From Lamellibrachia columna (Eukaryota; Annelida; Polychaeta; Sabellida; Siboglinidae), in contig OY759273.1 in NCBI GenBank assembly GCA_963662155.1, forward strand, positions 251,501 to 315,500: 64,000 nucleotides of DNA, given 5' to 3'. Within the stretch, counting starts at the first letter, position 1. Each line of letters begins with the position of its first letter. Position numbers and translations under genes: made by a program. Below the pieces are notes generated by a model. That model was not told where the DNA came from and made no database searches. It worked only from the letters and a program-made list of their open reading frames with translations. Positions 36,095 to 46,143 of this stretch are shown one piece after another.

Positions 36095-36287
36095 CTGCAC
36101 ACCAGTGCAGTATCCATGCGTGAATGTCTTGCATTAAGTCTTCCAGCTGAGTTTTGTCAAATGGCATAGTGATGCTGAGTGGCTTGTTGACCGTCTGATC
36201 TGGGAGGGTCGACACAGTTGTTCCGTCCCATCGTTGTATCCTGGAGACAGTCAATGACACTGTACGATGAAGGTCTGACAGTGTCAA
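36095..36287 (-). CDS. Internal exon, 64 codons, of the fibronectin-III-like gene
   Basis: Acceptor ttcactgtag, donor GTGCAG|gttagt. Fully open: starts LTLSDLHRTVSLTVSRIQRW, then DGTTVSTLPDQTVNKPLSI and ends DIHAWILHWCAG in phase 1. The phase and context match its neighbours (36.8-42.5 kb), which encode fibronectin-III-like repeats. The residues themselves do not show a clear domain. Confidence 0.6.
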
Positions 36288-36624
36288 CTACAGTGAACAC
36301 AGGGATCTCACGGTGTGGTGAATGAGAATTATGTTATTTATGAAGACGTCAAGTAATGCTATATTGGTAACATAGTAGATTTAGACAAAATGTTATTGAA
36401 ATAACATTGAAATACCAACATTATAAATATGAACATGAAGTTATAAACAATTTCTTTTTAAACACCTTCCGAACAGGAACCTATTTCACTAAAGTTCTAA
36501 ATGACACATATTTCCCAATTCAATTGAAATCAGCTCATCATTATTTTAGTGAAATGTATTGCTGTTACTTTAATTTACACTAATGTAATATTACAATTTC
36601 ACAGTAATAAAGTGTAATGATGAA

Positions 36625-36799
36625 GGTTCCCACTGTGAAGACACAAGAGTGCTCTCTCTGCCAGCTCCATTCACTGCCTTTGCTACGACATAGTAAACAG
36701 GAGAGTTGGTCGTGGCGCTGGTCAGAGCCAAGGACAACTTGTCAATGTAACCGTGCTGTGACAGTGCCACGCTGTGAAATGCCAATACATCTGTTTGTC
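36625..36799 (-). CDS. Fibronectin-III-like exon, second half of a repeat
   Basis: Acceptor cacattgtag at 36800. Encodes GQTDVLAFHSVALSQHG, then SPVYYVVAKAVNGAGRES ending near LVSS. The YYV.AKAVNGAG strand is the hallmark of the F/G strands in this repeat type, presumably extracellular. The frame is open. The downstream donor is not clear (36625 is an estimate). The exon starts in phase 1, matching the phase-1 end of the exon at 40692, so an intervening-exon-skipping or paralogous-repeat relation is possible. Confidence 0.7.
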
Positions 36800-37089
36800 C
36801 TACAATGTGAGGGAGGGATGGGGATTTCTCAAAGACCAAACAAAAGAAGAGTACAGCTGAAATGTTTTACAGATTGTGTGACTGTTAATATCGTTGACCC
36901 CGTTGTGTACTATAGCCAAAATTGGCCCCTTACGACATTCCAGAATTAGAATATCTGGCATGTACCCAAGTTAGCATCAGCACTCTACAGTAAGCCCTGC
37001 ATATTGTCTAGCTACGGTCACATTTCACTACATTTCTAATATGTAGCAGCCATATGTGTATGCCTAATTCAGAGCAAATAGTAATAACA

Positions 37090-37395
37090 GATATTAACTG
37101 TCTTAGATAAACAAGATTTGCCATCCACGCCAAAGGCCCAGATGGCAAGTGGACAAGGAAGCCATTGGCTTATCGAGAGTCCAACATTTTAAATCTATGT
37201 GCAGCCCGCCCTCCTGAGATGTGTCAACCTTGTTTTTAAACATATTCACGCTGCTAGCCATTATACAATCCATAGACATTTATTGTCCTCTGTTAGAACG
37301 AGTACTTCCTGATATCCAATCTACACTGATCCTTTACTAATTTTACCTCATGTCCTCTAGATTAGTAATGATTATTTTTCCTGCTTGGCAAGGAT
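37090..37395 (-). pseudogene. Jockey/CR1-like C-terminus and 3' end remnant
   Basis: Minus-strand 3' end of the family best seen at 52.0 and 53.5 kb. Contains the 3' untranslated words agatttgccatccacgccaa and ggcttatcgagagtccaac, the tail end of the ORF (NMFKNKVDT region) and the DIRKHSF-type region with frame breaks. Inserted between two exons of the fibronectin-III-like gene, in the same orientation. Confidence 0.8.
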
Positions 37396-37543
37396 TAGGG
37401 TAGTCATGAACAAAAAAACATTTTCTTTATAGGATTTGCATTGTAATGTACATGTCTAGGTCTTTTTATATTATTATTATATTATATTATTTTATAAGTT
37501 AAGTATATGAGCTGCACGAAACTAAGTTGCATATACAACTAAC

Positions 37544-37716
37544 TTTATCTTCTGCTGTCCCTACGCCAACATAGTATTCACTGATGTCACTTTCACCATC
37601 CACTGTTACCCATGAGGCCTGGATGCCATTTTCATCACTGTGAACAATCTTTCAAATTTGCCATCAATTAGCTCCTCAGATTCTCCCAAGAGGGTGCCCA
37701 CGTGCACAAATGACAT
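37544..37716 (-). pseudogene. Fibronectin-III-like exon with frameshift
   Basis: Acceptor tatttatag, donor AAA|gttagt. First half in one frame gives SFVHVGTLLGESEELIDGKF; the second half, one base shifted, gives HSDENGIQASWVTVDGESDI then SEYYVGVGTAEDK, which is the W..(F/V).D.ES.I..Y...G pattern of the repeat family. The shift lies near 37635. Either a decayed exon or a sequence error. Confidence 0.65.
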
Positions 37717-38231
37717 CTATAAATAGAAAAGTAAAACATCATCTACAATGGCCAATGGTGTCATGTGTACCAAAAGTACACTCAGTATGCAGTTACAAGC
37801 AAAACATAGCAGTTAAGACATTTATGTACTCCTAATATTTCCATTCCTAAAAAAGTGTGCTTCCAGAATACATGTTTGTTATAAAGCAAATTCATATAAT
37901 TAAAAACAGCAGTGTCGCATTTCTGGGGCTAGTGACATTCTGTTTGACACCCACTCCTAGATCTGTTCGCTGAAACACCAATTAATTTGACTTCATTGGG
38001 AAGTATTCAGCAATGCCTCAACTAGTGCACAAAATGTATTCATTCGTGTAACTCCATCAGAGTTTTTTGTCAGGTATTCAGCTCTACAACTGAATGGATG
38101 AAACTGGTTTACAACTGTGCCACCATATTGTGACCTTGTGAATTTTATGTATCTGGCAATAGGCCCAGGCCTTTACATTTATTCTAGAATAAATGTTATG
38201 ACTAGATGCTGATAGAAGATAATGACCATAC

Positions 38232-38399
38232 CTTCAGTGGTGTTGGGTCAACTAACAGACCACTGGTGTAGTGGACAGTGGCCAGCCCTGCCCCATTCAC
38301 GCCGTCACGCGCATCCTGTAACATGCACTGATCTTCAGACTCAGAGCCTCATCTGTTGTCCACGTGGTTGCACTGGCTGGCACAATCTTCCATCTGGAC
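38232..38399 (-). pseudogene. Fibronectin-III-like exon with one-base frameshift
   Basis: Acceptor attgttag, donor AAG|gtatgg. Reads ASATTWTTDEALSLK and YRMRVTA in one frame, then after one missing base VNGAGLATVHYTSGLLVDPT in the next. The combined pattern (Y.V.VTAVNGAGLA, then a VDPTP linker to the next repeat) is that of the family. The missing base is in a gcg-gtg context, consistent with loss of one G. Confidence 0.7.
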
Positions 38400-38879
38400 C
38401 TAACAATTTACAGCAACATGTGATTGAGCAGTACTCACAGCTAACAGTGTTGCTATTGAATGCATATGTAATAAATCAGCCATTAGGTTAGGTCTGCGTT
38501 CATTGCACCCAGATTTCATATCTACACTCATTTAAATGATTCCATTTCAACTAGCAACTATAGTATTACTCTACTCTACTCTGGTGATTTATGAAACCAA
38601 AAAATGTTTTAGTTCATCATAGAACCCACAATAACCAGTACATCATATCTGTTGTCAAAACAAACTGCTGTGATTGGTAGGCTGCCTCTTTTTTTCTATA
38701 CGAGACATGTCACATATGGAGAGAATACAAACATATAAATACTTTCTAGCAATTGTCTCTGTAGAGTCTACAGCAATATAAAATATGTGGCGTAAAAGAA
38801 TAAAAGAGAAACAAGAAACCAGCAAACACTTTACAAATGTAAACATCAACAACAGCTACTGCTAAACTAAGACTAACCA

Positions 38880-39000
38880 GTACAGTTACATTGACCTGGT
38901 GGGATATATCATAGTCATCTTGCCCTGGTGCAGTTCGTATGCTGATATTTTGTAGTGGTCAATCCCAGACTTGGGGTCAACGATTTTTTTATTCTTTGAT
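38880..39000 (-). pseudogene. Fibronectin-III-like exon fragment with frameshift
   Basis: Reads VDPKSGIDHYKISAYELHQG, then one base later DDYDISHQVNVTVLV. The DPKSGIDHY block is the usual start of this repeat. Splice sites are not clear: a possible acceptor is gaccccaag. Neighbouring exons on both sides encode the same repeat type. Confidence 0.6.
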
Positions 39001-39123
39001 ATTTCAGCTGACTCACTCAGCCTTCATCAAATATCATAGTGCAAGAAAAAGAATGTCAATCCATTCAAGGAACTTAGAAACAATGAACACCTATAATTAA
39101 TATACACTGTTAGTGTTACAGCC

Positions 39124-39369
39124 TTGTACTCCTTGCCAGAGACATCGTCACACTCACAGTGTATTCCATGTCACGCTGCAAGTTGTCATCAACGAGCTGC
39201 AACATCTCGGGGTCTGTCAGATCTAACATCCGATGTCACCGAGCTGTTTGTCTCGGCTCTGTTTGTTGCCGTCACATCGACATCGACAAAGTCGGTGCAG
39301 ATGGAGTGTTGTCTCTTGAAGGAATTGACAGATGGAGCTATGTTCTTCTCTGTGTGTAGAACAACCTTC
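39124..39369 (-). pseudogene. Fibronectin-III-like exon at the edge of a minisatellite
   Basis: Acceptor ccccagtggcag. Reads KVVLHTEKNIAPSVNSFKRQ, then DFVDVDVTATNRAETNSSVT in one frame, followed one base shifted by DLTDPEMLQLVDDNLQR and MEYTVSVTMSLARS. VTATNRA and EYTVSVT are typical strands of the family. The acceptor and first third of this exon are the template of the tandem array at 39383-40575. Confidence 0.65.
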
Positions 39370-39382
39370 CTGCCACTGGGGC

Positions 39383-40575
39383 CTAAAATATTAAGGGTCT
39401 ATTAGGATGTAAGTGATGTCTCTCCAGAGAGTTGAAAGATGGAACTATGTTCTTCTGTGTGTAGTACAACCACCCTGCTACTGGGGCCTAAACATAAAGG
39501 GTCTATTATGATGGAAGTGATGTCTCTCAAGAGGGTTGAAAGATGGAACTATGTTCTTCTCTGTGTGTAGTACAACCTTCCTGCTACTGGGGCCTAAAAT
39601 ATTAAGGGTCTATTAAGATGGAAGTGATGTCTCTCAAGAGGGTTGAAAGATGGAACTATGTTCTTCTCTGTGTGTAGTACAACCACCCTGCTACTGGGGC
39701 CTAAACATAAAGGGTCTATTATGATGGAAGTAATGTCTCTCAAGAGGGTTGAAAGATGGAACTATGTTCTTCTCTGTGTGTAGTACAACCTTCCTGCTAC
39801 TGGGGCCTAAACATAAAGGGTCTATTATGATGGAAGTAATGTCTCTCAAGAGGGTTGAAAGATGGAACTATGTTCTTCTCTGTGTGTAGTACAACTACCC
39901 TGCTACTGGGGCCTAAACATAAAGGGTCTATTATGATGGAAGTGATGTCTCTCAAGAGGGTTGAAAGATGGAACTATGTTCTTCTCTGTGTGTAGCACAA
40001 CCTTCCTGCTACTGGTGCCTAAAATATTAAGGGTCTATTAGGATGTAAGTGATGTCTCTCCAGAGAGTTGAAAGATGGAACTATGTTCTTCTCTGTGTGT
40101 AGTACAACTACCCTGCTACTGGGGCCTAAACATTAAGGGTCTATTAGGATGGAAGTGATGTCTCTCAAGAGGTGTGAAAGATGGAACTATGTTCTTCTCT
40201 GTGTGTAGTACAACCTTCCTGCTACTGGGGCCTAAACATTAAGGGTCTATTAGGATGGAAGTGAGGTCTCTCAAGAGGTGTGAAAGATGGAACTATGTTC
40301 TTCTCTGTGTGTAGTACAACCTTCCTGCTACTGGGGCCTAAAATATTAAGGGTCTATTAGGATGGAAGTGATGTCTCTCAAGATGGTTGAAAATTGGAAC
40401 TATGTTCTTCTCTGTGTGTAGTACAACCGTCCTCCTACTTGGGCCTAAAATATTAAGGGTCTATTAGGATGGAAGTGATGTCTATCAAGAGGGTTGAACG
40501 ATGAAGCTATGTTCTTTTATGTGTGTAGTACAACCTCCCTGCTACTGGGGCCTAAAATATTAAGGGTCTATTAGG
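39383..40575. repeat. About 106-bp minisatellite, about 11 units, copied from an exon boundary
   Basis: Unit landmarks: ggtctattaggatggaagtg, atgtctctcaagagggttga, aagatggaactatgttcttc, tctgtgtgtagtacaacc, tgctactggggcctaaa. The same order appears once in and next to the exon at 39369, so each unit on the minus strand carries a copy of its splice acceptor and first coding bases. Units differ by substitutions and short losses. Confidence 0.95.
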
Positions 40576-40691
40576 TTATTTGATTTGCAACTTAAATACT
40601 AGCAACTGTTGAATGACACTGCTGGATTTCTCATTTGTACTGAGTAAGCACAGTTAGTGTGCAATCATGAAATATAACATTATATATTTAC

Positions 40692-40865
40692 CTGTAGGTT
40701 TTCTGTATATGTTGACAAGATAACTTTTTATGTCAGATTCTGGGTCAGCAAATTGCTTCCAGGTGCTGGCAACAGTGAACGCCTCTGAGGAGTACCTCTC
40801 ATCCTCATTGGGGTCCTTGTCGTCTTTCACAACACCCCTCACTGGGGGTGTCTGGTCAACAGACA
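40692..40865 (-). CDS. Fibronectin-III-like exon
   Basis: Clear donor ACAG|gtaaat. The open frame reads ALSVDQTPPVRGVVKDD then DERYSSEAFTVASTWKQFAD and PESDIKSYLVNIYRKPTG, matching the repeat consensus: VD.TPP linker, S..TV.A.W..F.DPES.I..Y. It ends in phase 1. Upstream, another frame (SYSPVFIILTNMDV) near 40885-40920 may be the true start of the exon separated by a frameshift, so the left boundary is approximate. It is presumably part of a secreted or membrane-anchored receptor-like protein. Confidence 0.75.
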
Positions 40866-41050
40866 GTGCAACAAATGTGGCGTGACGTCCATGTTAGTCA
40901 GAATGATGAAGACAGGAGAATAACTTCTGTGAAAGAGATTTTAATGTGACACATTCTATAAATAACACATTAGACCCCGGCTGTACTTATTTAATAAACC
41001 ATTGCTTATAGACACATTGGTGCTTGTAAATACATACAGTTGTACCCTAC

Positions 41051-41242
41051 CTCCATCTGAGTTCACCGTCACGTTCCTTTCAACGAGTCCTCAAGAGACT
41101 GCGGTGACACTGACAAAGTAGACAGCTTTGTATTGTAAGTGTAGGCTGCCCAAACACTGACTTGTCACATCATATGACAGTCATGTGTAAGGTACAATGT
41201 CATCTGAGCCAGCAGACGTCCTCAGGGTGATTAAATATTTGG
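41051..41242 (-). pseudogene. Fibronectin-III-like exon with two in-frame stops
   Basis: Acceptor tctttcag, donor GGAG|gtaggg. One frame runs across all 192 bp: KYLITLRTSAGSDDIVPYT, TGA, LSYDVTSQCLGSLHLQYKAV, YFVSVTAVS, TGA, GLVERNVTVNSDG. The strand pattern YFVSVTAV..GLVE fits the repeat. Both stops are TGA, one step from CGA or other codons. No indel is needed, so this exon argues for genuine decay rather than read errors. Confidence 0.7.
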
Positions 41243-41689
41243 CTGAAAGAAAACCACGCATAGTGCAGTGCAACTTTTGAACTGATTAACAATACAAAAC
41301 ACCATTATATCTATATCACAATAGTCACTCAGTGACATACCTATAAGTATACTACTTTGAATGAACCATAGGTAAGTATTATACTTCTGTTCACACTCTT
41401 TCCAATAAACTATTACTTATACCTAAATTCCAAATGCTGCAAATTTTTTTTATTTTCGTTATCATAAATTTGTACTGTTGTTGGAAATAAATTATCAATT
41501 GATCTATCTATTTTGCAAACACTGAAACATTGTGTTAACAGCTAATTTGTTTCTGCTTCAGTGCAGTTTATGCTTGAATAAACCAACATATTTTAGTTTA
41601 ATATTCAAATTCACTGATTTTAAAAAGTATTACACAAATGACTGAGATCAACAGTCTGCGCCCATTGCTGCAGGGAGCAACAAAAAGGG

Positions 41690-41974
41690 GACAGACCACC
41701 ATAATTTGACAATATTTTCCCACTCTGTAAACATATTCAGTCCACTCTCTGGGTCTCCAAACCCGTTCCAGTTGGCACAGTATTGAGAGGAAGATGACTG
41801 GAAGGAGATATCCTTTTTTAGGTTGTCACCATCATAAACAAGAGCATTTGTCCGTATTAGTGACGAACACCGACCAGTGCTCGCTCTAATCACAACCAAC
41901 TTAAGCAGAACGCATTCTGTCTGATCTGGCTTTGTCAGAATTACTTCAGACTGACCAACCAACATTTCTGCCAC
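41690..41974 (-). CDS. Fibronectin-III-like exon, repeat boundary
   Basis: Acceptor caccacctgcag at 41975. Open for about 95 codons: VAEMLVGQSEVILTKPDQTE, LLKLVVIRASTGRCSS, TNALVYDGDNLKK, then SSSQYCANWNGFGDPESGLN. The order, ..ASTGRCSS..TNALVYD then W.GF.DPESG, is the end of one repeat followed by the start of the next, so the exon spans a repeat boundary. The donor is uncertain (41690 is an estimate). Confidence 0.72.
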
Positions 41975-42362
41975 CTGCAGGTGGTGAAAGCTCTGGTAAA
42001 CCACTGGTCAACATGCCAACCGAGACAGTGTCATAGGAAACAAGTAGACAATGACAAGAGCATTTGCCCATATTGCTTTCATCTTCTTCGTTATCGTTTT
42101 TCTTTGATAATATACATATTTGCTTGTCTCTGCTGCGAAACAACCGGCGTTGACAAGTTCTTGTTTGGTTTAGATTTGTCAGATGGACATGTACTCAAGT
42201 GTCATGTTGGTTTTGTTCACAAGTCGGTAAGACAAACTAGACCTAGATGTAATAGCATCACTACTGGAATGATAATGGAACAATACAATGTTCAAATTTT
42301 CCTGTTTGCCATGACAGTTTTAAAGGTTAGAAAGAACTGTTAGCGTAGAAACAGTTACTTAC

Positions 42363-42476
42363 CTGGGTTATTTACCCGGCAGTCCGAGTGGGAATGCGAC
42401 GCCGATGGTTGTCCATTCAGGGGCTGATGCCAGGTGTTGATGGGGATCATTGTGTGGTAGAATGTCATCGCCACAC
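42363..42476 (-). CDS. Small exon, 38 codons, upstream part of the same gene
   Basis: Acceptor acactgtcag, donor CCCAG|gtaagt (consensus). The open frame reads MTFYHTMIPINTWHQPLNGQ, SASHSHSDCRVNNPG. Most upstream exon I can support for the minus-strand gene. No domain recognised; a single Cys and many His/Ser residues. A second frame is open until a TAA just before the donor, so the reading frame choice is inference. Confidence 0.5.
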
Positions 42477-42544
42477 CTGACAGTGTACCTTAATGTTTGC
42501 TCTAAATTTTCGTAAATATTTTACATAAATGCAAGTTATTTTCA

Positions 42545-42622
42545 ACACACACGCACACACGCACACACCCACACAGGCATGCGCACACACACACACGCAC
42601 ACACACGCATGCACGCACACAT
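42545..42622. repeat. (CA)n microsatellite, interrupted
   Basis: acacacgc and gcacacac words for about 78 bp. Confidence 0.9.
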
Positions 42623-43427
42623 ATATGGATACAGGATTTGACAGCTTAATAAAAATGTTATAATGATTGTATGAATTAGATTAGCATGCTTATTAATGAA
42701 TAAAACTCCTTCCTGATTTCTGACAATGCGATCTTGCTTCATGTTTATCCATTATTCACTTGTGTTACACTTCACAAAACGTACCTGGCAGAATCCAAAG
42801 TAACAATTTAACAAGGAATTAGCCAACTATGCAAATTACAAATGAAATAAGCATATATAACAAACAAAGTCATACAATTAAATGGGATCGGGATAGTCCA
42901 AAGTGCTGAGATAGAAGGCTCTTTACACCCTAAACTTACAGATATGCAATAGTATCAAAATCAGAATATAATCGTGTTATAACGTTAGAGATCATACGAT
43001 CCTAAACCAAATTTACTCAATCAGCTGCGTTTACCTTGCTTAACAACGAACATAAATCAAGATGACGGATGTAAACAATAGTTGTTAAAACACGTGAAAC
43101 CCAAATCATCCCCAACACAACTAAAAATAGTGCATGTATTCAAATTTAAATATACTGTGTATTAGTTATAAATATAAACTAAATACACTTAAATATACTC
43201 TTAGCTTAGAATTTCAAAGAAATCCTACCCTGTGTTTATCACATCTTGTACTAAAAAACAGGCCCTTTTGCGGGTGCTTCATTTCCACCCGTGTTTTCAT
43301 ATACCCGGAGTTCCTGAGTTGGCCCAGGACCACATACATAACACACACCTAGATTTCCTACTGACTATCTGTCTTTGTTTGCACTAGCCCAAACCCTGCA
43401 CATGCACTTTTAAACAGTTTCGTACAT

Positions 43428-43497
43428 ACATGTAATATTTATCTAATGTGACTTTAGCGCTCTAAATAATATTTATCTAATGTGACTTTAGCCCTCT
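43428..43497. repeat. 34-bp tandem duplication
   Basis: taatatttatctaatgtgac and tttagcgctctaaa repeated twice with one change (gcgctc to gccctc). Confidence 0.85.
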
Positions 43498-44019
43498 AAA
43501 CGCAAGTTATAGCAAACATCTGCAAATACATACTTTCGCAAGAAAATTCAAAACCACTTTACAGGGTTTCTGTTAAGTGTGGTTATATCAGGGACCATGA
43601 ACCCCAAAGCAGGGATCACTTATTATGCTCAGCCTGTGGCCGAGTCACTACGTATCAAAGACCACTGTGGACACACCAGGAACTTATATATGTAATTGTA
43701 CCTTAAAACTTCAGGAGTTTATGTAGCAATAAAAAATTGCTGTTTTGCCTAATCACCTTTTTCTCCCAAATAGGCCAATAATGCCCATGTTCATGACTGT
43801 TTATTAGTGTGTAACAAATTAATGAAAATATTACGAATTATCGCACAGCAACAAATAGCAAAGGTTACCAATAGTACCTTGTTGACATGAACATTGGAAA
43901 TGGTCGTGCATCCAAACTTCGTTCATTTCCAAATTGAAAAAAAACTTGTATTACATAACTGTTAAAATGTACATCGTTTGCCACAATATGTCACATAATT
44001 ATTCTGCTTTGGTGTTTGT

Positions 44020-44575
44020 TAAGGGGGATTATTCAAGGTTGATTTGGTAGCACTTGCTTCTTTGTCACACATTTTTTTCAAAAGGAAACAAGTGACACTA
44101 AGTCACCAAATAATCAACATCATAAACAGTATAGTAATGTAGGCAAGAATTGTTGCGCCGAGCCAGTCACTATACGTAATATAATAAGCCATTTTCACAA
44201 AAATCAGAAGAAACTTTTGCATAAGACATCCATATTCTAAATCACTAACAATTATTTCATCATTGCAGTGCAAACAAATTGTTAGAAAAGTTGTTTTTAA
44301 TGAAAATATTACGATTATCGAACGATACAAATTATATTAATATTGTTATGTACTAGTCTATAACCTAGGGCCTAGGCTATAGCGAATGGTGCAGTAACCA
44401 GCATGCAAGTCATTTTTATAAATACACAGTCAAATAGTCCGTAGAATTGTGGATAATTACTGTGCCGTAATATGCACAAGAGAGCAAAGCAATAGTATGT
44501 TTTGTCCGATATCCCCAAAACACCTCATCGTCACTTGATCCTTGTTGCCATTTCATGGCAGTGTAGACATTTTGT
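44020..44575 (-). repeat. Dispersed repeat family R2, copy 2 with insertion
   Basis: Reverse complement of 32930-33232 at both ends (44020-44125 and about 44420-44575), with about 300 bp of unrelated AT-rich DNA between. Either copy 2 gained or copy 1 lost that segment. Confidence 0.75.
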
Positions 44576-45903
44576 GTGTTTTTCGCGGCTCAATATCCCG
44601 TCGACTCACGGTGTATTTGTGTTTACAATGAAATGGGGACACGCTCATGCAGACCTTTCTCTGTTTGTATAAATACACCAACTACTTGGTAGGTTGGTAA
44701 CGAGCAATCCAATTTTATTCATACCCAACAAGGATTGCCGCTGTGCACACAATAATAGTGACAAATTCTGCCACAAATTGTGCACAGCCTGGTATATTAC
44801 TGATTAAGCTGGTGTGTATGACCAATTAGTAAACAATGCCAGATAAGATTTAACATTAGTGATATTTTCTACTGTAGCTAGCAACTGCCGAAGACAGTCT
44901 TTACCAAAAACCCTTGCTGCTCTTATACAAAGCGACAGCATACAAAGAGGGAAAAGATACCTATGTGCAGATAAGCATACATAATGATATGTATATAGTG
45001 CTAGGTAGAGTATTTGCAATGATATACACAATAGTGGGGGAATAAACCCCCCGACCCCACCTGTGTGCAGGTGGTGGCCCAACCCCCACTAAAGGGATAT
45101 AGTGCCAGACTGGGTCACTAGTAGGGGTTCACCACTTGCCAGCAACGTACGCTAACCAGTTCCGTAAAACTCTGGCAATAATGCAATATTCAGATGCTAT
45201 TTAAGGATAATGTTGGCCAAGTTCAGTGAATTTAACATTTCGGGATATGCTTTAAGAAACGTTACCTTTTCTTGTAAGTTTGCTTTTAAAAATGCCCTAA
45301 GGACGACTGTCTCTTAGACATCTTATTTTGCTGAACTAGCGCCGCTGTGTCATGGTTGCCAACCTGTCCACTAGGCGCTTGGCAGACTGTCTACTAACTT
45401 TGAACCTCAAGTAACACTACGAATTGTGGGGAATAAATATGCTTTGGCGACGCGTAAAATGTCTGTGCGAATGATTTAAAAACTGCCGTTTATTAACGTA
45501 AAATGACATTTGTTGACCGGCGCTGGTTTGCTGCCACATGTCGTGATATTCAACGATCGCTGACCTGTCTGTTTTTAGAACATCGACGCTGCAATGATTT
45601 ACGCAAAAGCAGGTCAGTCATTAGCCGATGCGACGGATAATAAAAATCGTCCTTCCTCTACAATAGCCGGGTAAATTACCTGGGTCCCGGCTCTTAGGAA
45701 AAACCCTGTGTTTATTTAACACCCCTCTCGCCTGATGTAAACATAAAGTTCACACTCATAACACTATGCTTCCTGGCAGCAAACATGCATAAGTACCTCT
45801 GTCAAATTTCCACCAACAATGAGGATTCCACAACAACATTCTCAGCCATGCTGACAAGAAACCTGCCACAATTCCCCATGTTCTTAACCACAAAAAAAAC
45901 AAG

Positions 45904-46143
45904 ATGATGCCAACTAAGCCCCATACCCTATCTCTATTATATCTGTGTGGACTTATAATACAAGCAGGGGACGTTCATCCAAACCCTGGTCCCACCTCAG
46001 ATCCCTCTCCAAAATATCCATGTGGCACCAGCAGCCATGAGGTACATGATCACCACCATGCCATACAGTGTGACGAATGTGACTGTTGGTACCATACTGC
46101 ATGTGTCCAAATTAATGACACCACATACCATACGAACGAATAA
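45904..46143 (+). pseudogene. CR1-type ORF start with 2A-like motif and PHD finger
   Basis: The 79-codon frame begins with a hydrophobic stretch (HTLSLLYLCGLIIQAG), then DVHPNPGP, a 2A-like ribosome-skipping motif (consensus D-V/I-E-x-N-P-G-P, here His for Glu), then a PHD-type zinc finger: CGTSSHEVHDHHHAIQCDEC, DCWYHTAC. The first Cys pair is incomplete (CGTSS for C..C). APE-type LINEs of marine invertebrates are known to carry a signal-like peptide, 2A and a PHD finger at the start of an ORF. The frame ends at TAA after YHTNE and no endonuclease follows, so this is a truncated start of an element. Confidence 0.75.

Noticed and set aside
41051..41242. Selenocysteine reading of the two in-frame TGA codons
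   Set aside because: No selenoprotein-type domain, and neighbouring exons show frameshifts; simple decay explains the stops better.
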